In this document: positions 61,773 to 64,000 of the stretch, one piece after another
How the letters are laid out: every line of letters begins with the position of its first letter
Numbering within the stretch: position 1 is the stretch's first letter
Assembly: GCA_003255025.1 (NCBI GenBank)
Contig: QANY01008140.1
Location: 124,001-188,000, forward strand
Direction: 5' to 3'
DNA: 64,000 bases
From: Datisca glomerata
Lineage: Eukaryota > Streptophyta > Magnoliopsida > Cucurbitales > Datiscaceae
Made by a program: the position numbers and the translations under genes
Notes under the pieces: model-generated
Seen by the model: the letters and a program-made list of their open reading frames with translations, nothing else
Database searches by the model: none
Told to the model about the DNA's origin: nothing

Positions 61773-62849
61773 TNATATATATATATATGCATATATTCTA
61801 TAGGCCATGTAATGGATTCTACAGGTCCTTGTACCCGGTGCACTTCCATTTTAACAAAATTACCATACCAAGGATGAATCGACATGTCAGGTACGGCTGA
61901 GGTGTCAGGCAAAGTGACAAAATTGTCGTCTCTGCTGCTTCTGGATTGATATGCATCTACGAGAATATCAAAGAATTGCAAAAGAAAGTGTATATTCATA
62001 TCAACAGCCCATATCATACCAAAAAAGCCTCACAAGATACAAATATCACATACACATTAACAAATGTAAGAGAAGCGTTTACAAATTCATTTCTACAATC
62101 TGCAACAGGCCACACCACTTTGATCTCACAAGAAAGGGCACAGTTATACAGCTGAAGCAAAGTCTTCAAACCAAAATGATTTTACAAAATAATCAAATGA
62201 ATTTTACTAACATAAATCATTGAAAAACAACAAAAAAATCAATTATCAACTGAAATAATAACAAAGTGAGGAAAATTTACAGCGGCTAAAGTTTGAATAT
62301 AGCGTCAATAACCAGAATGACTGAATAGTTTGCTTACAGATCTTGTCATGAGAACATAATAATCATTAGCTTCTTTACACCTTGTTCACACAATTTTTGA
62401 GGGTCCAGCCTATTGGATTTTAAAAAACCACATTATTATTACATTAAAAAGTGATTGGATTCTGGTTCGAGCATCTAATTTCCGAGACATTTCACAAAAT
62501 GTGGTAAAGGAGAAAGGATGGAGGAGTTCAGAAATACAATAATTGAGCATTACAACAACAAAAAACACCAAAAGAGAAAATCAATGAAGTTTCAAATTCA
62601 TTAACACTGCAGTAACTGTAATCTCATATTCAAATGTTAAATCCACTTTGTGCTTCCACTTTGCGACAAAGCTGTAACAACATATGAGTATCAATCTTTT
62701 TACTTTCAATCATCTCCTGAGCAAGAAACAGAGGAAGAAAGATTCTGAACAAGGACCTGAATAGAAGTGCAAGCAGACTCAATAGTTTGCATGGTGGCCT
62801 GAAGTTGAGCCAAATCTTGAGGCCCTACTCGCTCCGGAAACCCTTCCAT
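9637..62849 (-). CDS. XPO4: exportin-4 (importin-beta family nuclear export receptor), 32 coding exons
   Basis: A RanGTP-dependent karyopherin made of HEAT-type helical repeats; animal exportin-4 exports eIF5A and SMAD3. Exons 5'->3' on the minus strand: 62757-62849, 61869-61956, 61549-61657, 61216-61314, 59642-59684, 58585-58656, 58354-58449, 57964-58197, 57156-57339, 55926-56037, 55747-55833, 55119-55257, 54254-54350, 54104-54166, 53845-53954, 48273-48377, 45086-45159, 29752-29827, 28485-28721, 27562-27633, 25180-25251, 25038-25102, 24845-24947, 24594-24725, 24371-24514, 12546-12653, 12402-12452, 12260-12337, 12051-12164, 10557-10753, 10150-10219, 9637-9825. They sum to 3,513 nt, 1,170 aa, with no internal stop and every phase matching. 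The start ATG at 62849 gives [17 protein letters not shown], as in plant homologues; the C-terminus is [12 protein letters not shown]. All introns are GT-AG except intron 29 (GC-AG). Coding sequence is under 7% of the span because of transposon insertions. Confidence 0.94.
11169..11217. repeat. poly-G tract with one ambiguous base
   Basis: About 49 consecutive G residues, interrupted only by an N at 11189, inside XPO4 intron 29. Length is unreliable: homopolymers of this size are prone to sequencing and assembly error. Confidence 0.9.
12045..12050 (-). other. non-canonical GC splice donor (XPO4 intron 29)
   Basis: On the minus strand exon 29 ends CAG followed by GCAAGT instead of GTAAGT. The flanking match to the donor consensus is otherwise perfect, as is usual for GC-AG introns. 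The next exon begins after CCTACAG at 10753. Choosing this site keeps the exportin frame (…HHQ then DTDIV…); no GT nearby does. Confidence 0.85.
13473..13673 (-). repeat. 3' LTR of copia copy 1
   Basis: Begins and ends with TGTAG/CTACA and is preceded (minus strand) by the polypurine tract. It differs from the 5' LTR by scattered substitutions and by lacking a 12-bp duplicated segment. Confidence 0.92.
13681..18063 (-). pseudogene. gag-pol remnants of copia copy 1
   Basis: Recognisable blocks in order on the minus strand: gag start (18063, stop near 17917), gag core 17792-17160, CCHC knuckle [18 protein letters not shown] near 17220, protease [12 protein letters not shown] near 16915, integrase with [12 protein letters not shown] near 16050, reverse transcriptase 15200-14620 with [11 protein letters not shown] and YVDD, RNase H 14300-13690 with YTDADFAGS and YCDNKSAI. 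The frame breaks immediately after YVDD (around 14615) and at several other places. The family normally encodes one polyprotein; this copy cannot. Confidence 0.88.
18191..18542 (+). mobile_element. TRIM element (copy A) nested in copia copy 1
   Basis: Terminal-repeat retrotransposon in miniature: two ~115-bp LTRs (18191-18305 and 18428-18542) around a ~120-bp non-coding internal region. The internal part starts with a primer site TTGGTATCAAAGC (initiator Met tRNA type) and ends with a purine tract CAGGAGGGTG. It sits between the 5' LTR and gag of copia copy 1, opposite to that element's orientation. No clear target duplication. Confidence 0.85.
18616..18827 (-). repeat. 5' LTR of copia copy 1
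   Basis: 212 bp, same termini as the 3' LTR. Contains an extra 12-bp tandem copy of TCTTATCACAAC-like sequence around 18720-18732, which accounts for the length difference. Confidence 0.92.
22791..22860 (+). repeat. 35-bp perfect tandem duplication in copia copy 2
   Basis: Units 22791-22825 and 22826-22860 are identical (start CCTGTTGCAAAACTC). Lies in the reverse-transcriptase region and shifts the frame. Confidence 0.93.
23287..23374 (+). repeat. 44-bp tandem duplication in copia copy 2
   Basis: Units 23287-23330 and 23331-23374 differ by one base (GATGTTGGG versus GATATTGGG). Located between reverse transcriptase and RNase H; also out of frame. Confidence 0.93.
24371..25251 (-). CDS. XPO4: XPO4 exons 21-25 (residues 731-902)
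   Basis: A compact exon cluster. Exon 21 encodes [19 protein letters not shown]. Exon 22 encodes [15 protein letters not shown]. Exon 23 encodes [17 protein letters not shown] and [11 protein letters not shown]. Exon 24 encodes [20 protein letters not shown] and [15 protein letters not shown]. Exon 25 encodes [19 protein letters not shown] and [10 protein letters not shown]. It lies just 3' of the Ty1/copia copy that ends at 24264. Confidence 0.93.
25725..25791. repeat. CA/TA microsatellite
   Basis: Alternating (TG)n, (CA)n and (TA)n tracts within XPO4 intron 20. Likely polymorphic in length. Confidence 0.85.
26345..26502 (-). mobile_element. tRNA-derived SINE with 15-bp target-site duplication
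   Basis: 158 bp flanked by exact direct repeats CCTAACAATATAATT (26330-26344 and 26503-26517). Read on the minus strand it begins near GGTGGTAGCTCAATTTATAA, giving an A-box-like TAGCTCAATTT and a B-box-like TGTTCAAGTTG about 35 bp later, and ends in CCAGAAAAAA. This is the structure of a Pol III-transcribed SINE mobilised by a LINE. No coding capacity. The exact duplication suggests a fairly recent insertion. Confidence 0.82.
26676..27248 (+). mobile_element. probable non-autonomous Helitron
   Basis: 573 bp starting TCTATACTTCTATTAATA and ending ...AAAAAACTAG followed by T. A 7-bp hairpin CACGTGC/GCAGGTG (6 of 7) lies about 10 nt before the end, as expected of a Helitron 3' terminus. The base before TC is T rather than the usual A, so the 5' end may be off by a few bases. 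AT-rich, non-coding, in XPO4 intron 20. Confidence 0.6.
27562..29827 (-). CDS. XPO4: XPO4 exons 18-20 (residues 602-730)
   Basis: Exon 18 (29752-29827) encodes [13 protein letters not shown] and FSPRLME. Exon 19 (28485-28721) encodes [15 protein letters not shown] and [20 protein letters not shown]. Exon 20 (27562-27633) encodes [19 protein letters not shown] single TRIM element sits in the intron between exons 19 and 20, about 80 bp from exon 19. Confidence 0.92.
28051..28404 (+). mobile_element. TRIM element (copy B), intact
   Basis: LTRs 28051-28166 and 28289-28404, internal region with primer site TTGGTATCAGAGCTTGG and purine tract CAGGAGGGTG. Flanked by TTATTAT on both sides (28044-28050 and 28405-28411), a duplicated target of 5-7 bp. 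Lies in XPO4 intron 19, about 80 bp from exon 19, antisense to the gene. Confidence 0.9.
30250..31410 (+). mobile_element. LINE 3' fragment (ORF2 C-terminal end)
   Basis: 5'-truncated non-LTR element. Translated pieces include a zinc-binding reverse-transcriptase tail ([14 protein letters not shown] near 30810) and the C-terminal [17 protein letters not shown] near 31130. It ends in an A-rich tail near 31400. The same family member recurs at 51180-52260. Lies in XPO4 intron 17, antisense to the gene; frames are broken. Confidence 0.75.
31411..32400. other. degraded LTR-element-like sequence, XPO4 intron 17
   Basis: Little is recognisable. Around 32064-32083 the minus strand reads TTTGGTATCAAAGCCTC, like a primer binding site. 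The adjacent 32085-32270 contains TATATAGCC on the minus strand, like an LTR promoter. This may be an LTR remnant, but no partner LTR was found. Confidence 0.35.
32660..36316 (-). pseudogene. LINE ORF2 remnant (endonuclease, reverse transcriptase)
   Basis: Starts [17 protein letters not shown] at 36316, the AP-endonuclease N-terminus, with SLQETK for the catalytic glutamate region. The reverse transcriptase shows LIPKK and [12 protein letters not shown] near 34650, [17 protein letters not shown] near 34250, and the FADD active-site codons at 34124-34135 in a different frame. Then [18 protein letters not shown] (33830), [20 protein letters not shown] (33640), and the zinc-binding tail [20 protein letters not shown] (32940). 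Non-functional. Confidence 0.85.
34766..35135 (-). repeat. 185-bp tandem duplication inside LINE ORF2
   Basis: Units 34766-34950 and 34951-35135 are identical except for about one base (AGGACC versus GGGACC). The unit is not a multiple of 3, so it breaks the ORF2 frame. Confidence 0.92.
36370..39865 (-). pseudogene. LINE ORF1 remnant
   Basis: Pieces: [16 protein letters not shown] (39850-39730), then beyond the TRIM array an EEKSFQIK segment, [10 protein letters not shown] near 38350, [19 protein letters not shown] near 37800 (DUF4283-type nucleic-acid-binding domain), and a Lys/Glu-rich tail. Around 37330-37475 a ~26-residue motif ending MxHGYxERD is repeated twice in tandem. Broken by several frameshifts. 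Confidence 0.75.
38654..39719 (-). mobile_element. tandem TRIM array: five LTRs and four internal regions
   Basis: Reading left to right, an LTR-like block starting GTTGAAAA...CCAAC recurs five times (about 38654, 38892, 39129, 39368 and 39605), with four internal regions between. Each internal region holds the complement of primer site TTGGTATCAGAGC and of the purine tract. Unit length is about 237 bp. Successive units differ by substitutions and small indels. It is inserted in LINE ORF1; AAAGT is found (minus strand) just before the array and again two bases after it, a likely target duplication. Confidence 0.9.
40381..40535 (+). repeat. 5' LTR of copia copy 3
   Basis: 155 bp with a TATAAATACCCC promoter-like motif near 40471. 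Nearly identical to the 3' LTR, with roughly ten visible substitutions. Confidence 0.93.
42690..43570 (+). repeat. duplicated reverse-transcriptase segment around an inverted piece, copia copy 3
   Basis: The segment starting ATGCAGGATGAGATGACT occurs at 42730 and again at 43335. Each copy runs to the GCTAAACTTA...GTTCGACTCAT block (about 42888 and 43540). Between them, flanking the MITE, lie the two halves of an inverted reverse-transcriptase piece: CTCATCCAAATTGCCATT before and CATTCTTGACATCCATCTGA after, the complement of the sequence at about 43600-43645. Confidence 0.85.
42942..43290. mobile_element. hAT-type MITE nested in copia copy 3
   Basis: 349 bp with perfect terminal inverted repeats TAGGGGTGTTCA/TGAACACCCCTA and an exact 8-bp target duplication CAAAAAAG (42934-42941 and 43291-43298), the hAT hallmark. 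The interior has repeated GGTTCGGTT-type motifs near each end and an AT-rich centre. No coding sequence. Confidence 0.93.
44795..44949 (+). repeat. 3' LTR of copia copy 3
   Basis: 155 bp, preceded directly by the polypurine tract at 44786-44794 and followed by the ATTTC target duplication. Confidence 0.93.
45086..48377 (-). CDS. XPO4: XPO4 exons 16-17 (residues 543-602)
   Basis: Two isolated exons stranded between large transposon-filled introns. Exon 16 (48273-48377) encodes [20 protein letters not shown] and [10 protein letters not shown]. Exon 17 (45086-45159) encodes [15 protein letters not shown] and ends in phase 2. Flanking introns are 5.5 kb (intron 15), 3.1 kb (intron 16) and 15.3 kb (intron 17). 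Confidence 0.9.
45235..46375 (+). mobile_element. LINE with internal deletion, XPO4 intron 16 flank
   Basis: On the + strand an endonuclease segment ([10 protein letters not shown] near 45430, [11 protein letters not shown] near 45510) is followed within about 100 bp by the zinc-binding tail ([19 protein letters not shown] near 45670) and then the 3' terminal [17 protein letters not shown] (46150) and an A-rich tail near 46370. The reverse transcriptase between them is absent. Exon 17 of XPO4 is immediately to the left. Confidence 0.7.
46620..48085. mobile_element. LINE insertion with inverted 5' segment
   Basis: Positions about 46620-47525 are LINE sequence on the minus strand ([10 protein letters not shown] near 47390, [20 protein letters not shown] near 47180, [18 protein letters not shown] near 46830). 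Positions about 47530-48085 are LINE on the + strand ([20 protein letters not shown] near 47560, then the 3' end and A-rich tail at 48075). Together they cover consecutive parts of ORF2, with the 5' part inverted. Many stops. Lies in XPO4 intron 16. Confidence 0.65.
48545..49290 (+). mobile_element. duplicated LINE zinc-domain fragments hosting a TRIM
   Basis: A short LINE segment ([15 protein letters not shown], RKHPK, then a C/H motif) is present twice, at about 48560-48711 plus 49073-49110 and again at about 49110-49270. TRIM copy C is inserted in the first one. Decayed. Confidence 0.55.
48712..49067 (+). mobile_element. TRIM element (copy C), intact
   Basis: LTRs 48712-48827 and 48952-49067, internal region with TTGGTATCAGAGCTTGG and CAGGAGGGTG. 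Target duplication TGTTT at 48707-48711 and 49068-49072. Lies in XPO4 intron 15, antisense to the gene. Confidence 0.92.
49495..50345 (-). mobile_element. LINE 3' fragment
   Basis: Minus-strand translation shows [19 protein letters not shown] (50220) and the zinc-binding [18 protein letters not shown] (49970), then the 3' region and an A-rich 3' end near 49500 with an (AT)n tract. A 5'-truncated insertion in XPO4 intron 15. Confidence 0.7.
50390..51050 (+). mobile_element. decayed LINE fragments
   Basis: Pieces resembling LINE 3' ends on both strands: a minus-type tail at about 50420 and + strand tails near 50970 and 51015 (AATTTTGTTTCCTATGAAAG). No long frame; boundaries uncertain. Confidence 0.35.
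51130..52262 (+). mobile_element. LINE 3' fragment, sibling of the copy at 30250
   Basis: + strand pieces [19 protein letters not shown] (51516) and [15 protein letters not shown] (51585), WKIKVPKKV (51750), then a terminal segment near 52030. The left copy has the same order ([23 protein letters not shown]). The 3' end abuts the Helitron at 52266. Confidence 0.7.
52266..53237 (-). mobile_element. non-autonomous Helitron with two tandem 3' termini
   Basis: On the minus strand it starts A|TCTATAATATG at 53237 and ends CTAG|T at 52266. Before the end is a hairpin ACACG...CGTGT. The last ~156 bp, including hairpin and CTAGT, are present twice (second terminus at 52422). The 5' half holds repeated GACACGTGTCAA motifs. 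No Rep/helicase coding. Located in XPO4 intron 15, same orientation as the gene. Confidence 0.7.
53845..57339 (-). CDS. XPO4: XPO4 exons 9-15 (residues 279-542)
   Basis: Exon 9 encodes [20 protein letters not shown] and [15 protein letters not shown]. Exon 10 encodes [18 protein letters not shown]. Exon 11 encodes [20 protein letters not shown]. Exon 12 encodes [18 protein letters not shown] and [13 protein letters not shown]. Exon 13 encodes [20 protein letters not shown]. Exon 14 encodes a short acidic loop. Exon 15 encodes [17 protein letters not shown]. Exon 14 has a tandem NAGNAG acceptor. LINE 3' remnants occupy the introns before exons 12 and 13. Confidence 0.92.
54495..55010 (-). mobile_element. 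LINE 3' fragment
   Basis: The minus strand encodes LFLHCPLA (54960), [20 protein letters not shown] (54895) and [10 protein letters not shown] (54790), matching the C-terminal end of the long LINE at 32405. A-rich end near 54500. Lies in XPO4 intron 12. Confidence 0.72.
55340..55740 (-). mobile_element. probable LINE 3' remnant in XPO4 intron 11
   Basis: Read on the minus strand, a decayed [18 protein letters not shown] segment followed by a T-rich 3' stretch resembles the LINE terminus seen elsewhere. Weak. Confidence 0.35.
57964..59684 (-). CDS. XPO4: XPO4 exons 5-8 (residues 130-278)
   Basis: Exon 5 (59642-59684) is only 43 nt and encodes [14 protein letters not shown]. Exon 6 encodes [20 protein letters not shown]. 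Exon 7 encodes [20 protein letters not shown]. Exon 8 (57964-58197) encodes [15 protein letters not shown] and later [11 protein letters not shown], a strongly conserved exportin-4 block. A LINE remnant lies in the intron between exons 5 and 6. Confidence 0.92.
58795..59445 (-). mobile_element. LINE 3' fragments in XPO4 intron 5
   Basis: The minus strand gives [20 protein letters not shown] (59380) and, further on, [16 protein letters not shown] (58860), the two conserved parts of the LINE ORF2 C-terminus. Between them at about 58980 is an A-rich tail, so two partial copies may abut. Decayed. Confidence 0.6.
59990..61100 (+). mobile_element. possible LTR and leader of an LTR retrotransposon remnant
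   Basis: At about 60537 the + strand reads TAGTATCAGAGTTAAATTC, like a Met-tRNA primer site. The 400 bp before it could be an LTR and the C/A-rich 500 bp after it an untranslated leader. No coding block and no second LTR found, so it would be truncated. Lies in XPO4 intron 4. Confidence 0.35.
61216..62849 (-). CDS. XPO4: XPO4 exons 1-4 (residues 1-130), importin-beta N-terminal region
   Basis: Exon 1 (62757-62849) starts with MEGFPERVG and ends CTSIQ. Exon 2 (61869-61956) carries [15 protein letters not shown]. Exon 3 (61549-61657) carries [19 protein letters not shown] followed by IREWSSL. Exon 4 (61216-61314) carries [20 protein letters not shown]. This is the N-terminal HEAT region that in karyopherins contacts RanGTP. 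Junction phases are 0, 1, 2, 2. An (AT)n tract sits in the intron after exon 2. Confidence 0.9.
61734..61796. repeat. (AT)n microsatellite with an ambiguous base
   Basis: Long TA dinucleotide run in XPO4 intron 2, with an N at 61774. Its length is unreliable. Confidence 0.9.
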
Positions 62850-64000
62850 CTTTACGGAGTAGACTTATTGAGTATTCACGTTTTCGAAATCGCGTGGAAA
62901 TACAATTATTCTTAACTATATACAAGATGCGGCTGGATAAGGAAATGGTCTCTTCTTCAAGTCAAGACACAATAGAAATCCTACAAACCAAGAAACAAGC
63001 CAGAAGATCCTCCCTCCAACATCGAGAATTCCTACAAAATCTCAGTGACTAAACCTTTCGCCGGTTGCCACCACCACAGACACACTTTCTGCTAGTTACT
63101 CACACTCACAGAGCTGCTAGAAATTAAATCCTTTTATTTTATTGGATTATGTTATGGTACCCGGACTAAGTCCCGGTACCATACCCGGATCATCATTAGC
63201 CATCTGATCTCAAAAATTCAAATCCACGTCGTTAAAAATCATTTATAAAGTGAACGATTCAGATTTAAGAGGATTCTCTACTGTTCCGTTTTTTTTTTGT
63301 GATACCGGTTGTCACTTTCACCGGTTTCAAAAAAAAAAACTAATTGCTACCCTAGTTATTAACGCTCCTCGTCAACTTTATCAGCAGATTTTCTTTCTTC
63401 CTCTTTCACTCTGGCTCAAACTTTCATACTCTAAACCCAGGGGTACGCACGTTTCTTCTTTGAATTCTCATATTCACCAGGTATTCTATACGCATGAGCA
63501 CCACTGTGTAATTGTAATTTGATATTTTTCACTGTTTTATGCAATGCATTGAACTCACCGGAGTTGAAAATAAAATGGTTCTGATTTCGTTATTAAAGTC
63601 ATCCTTAATTTGTTTATATTTGCTGGTTGTTCAGAGTCGCTGTCTAATCTGTAGTTATCTAATGCGAGTCTGAAAGAAAATGTGTCTCTGTTTTTGAAGA
63701 TTGTTGTTTTCTTGAAGGGGTGGGGTGTGCTTTGAAGCACTAGCTTTACTTAGTTGTGTGTTAACAATCCATTGAATTAGGAATTCTTCTCTACTGAACT
63801 GAAGAATTTATGTTCTTTTGACTGCTTAATTTAGTTTTTTTATTTCTCGAAGCTTTCATTCAACGAATTTTTAGGCGAGTTGTATGTCTATTGTCCAATT
63901 ACAGAGTGAATGTTCTCGTTCCAATTTGACGCGGGGTCAATTTCTCTTTTGTTTAGGGATCAATTTCTTTTTTGTTTACCCTCCATTATACTTGAGGGTG
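62850..64000. other. XPO4 5' UTR, promoter region and upstream flank
   Basis: The first ~250 bp left to right are probably XPO4 5' UTR (minus strand). An inverted repeat TATGGTACC...GGTACCATA lies at 63153-63161 and 63175-63183. Further right, + strand sequence 63361-63480 is pyrimidine-rich and ends CACCAG|GTATTC, which could be a leader exon of a divergent + strand gene beyond the window. No protein match within the window. Confidence 0.4.
63153..63183. promoter_or_regulatory. inverted repeat upstream of XPO4
   Basis: Arms TATGGTACC and GGTACCATA, 9 of 9 pairs, separated by 13 nt that begin CGG and end CCC. Lies about 300 bp upstream of the XPO4 start codon. It could be a protein-binding palindrome or a small foldback remnant; nothing in the sequence decides. 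Confidence 0.4.

Noticed and set aside
63250..63522. 90-codon + strand frame at the right edge
   Set aside because: No recognisable domain and low-complexity start; at most part of an untranslated leader of a gene outside the window.
1..64000. A new gene cluster, defence system or metabolic operon
   Set aside because: Apart from MED14 and XPO4 every long frame belongs to a retroelement or is antisense or intronic noise.

Overview
This window is nuclear DNA of a flowering plant, most likely a woody eudicot. That rests on plant-type protein sequence, multi-exon genes with GT-AG introns, and introns filled with Ty1/copia, LINE, TRIM, SINE, Helitron and hAT-MITE copies. I cannot name the species. 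Two conserved single-copy genes account for all the host coding sequence I can support, and they lie tail to tail.

Left, 1-8.9 kb, + strand: the C-terminal ~1,396 residues of Mediator subunit 14 (MED14/STRUWWELPETER). Six coding exons lie in the window (1587-8332) and the 5' part of the gene is off the left edge. Positions 1-1586 are intronic and hold a candidate Helitron.

Right, 9.6-62.85 kb, - strand: a complete exportin-4 (XPO4) gene. I could place all 32 coding exons. Together they make 3,513 nt (1,170 aa plus stop) with compatible phases at every junction. The coding span is 53.2 kb, so about 93% of it is intron. Intron 25 (11.7 kb) holds two degraded Ty1/copia elements and a TRIM. Intron 17 (15.3 kb) holds a + strand LINE remnant, a near-full-length antiparallel LINE carrying a tandem TRIM array, a third Ty1/copia with a nested hAT-type MITE, and a single TRIM. 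Introns 15 and 16 hold several LINE fragments (one looks twin-primed), another TRIM and a Helitron. Intron 20 holds a tRNA-derived SINE with a long target-site duplication and a second Helitron.

62.85-64 kb is the XPO4 5' flank, with no host gene I can demonstrate.

All three Ty1/copia elements are defective: frameshifts, deletions of gag, integrase or the reverse-transcriptase catalytic block, and internal duplications. No new defence or metabolic system is visible. The notable content is structural: a very large TE-inflated exportin gene, a five-LTR tandem TRIM array, a rearranged and nested copia element, a Helitron with duplicated 3' ends, and a GC-AG intron.
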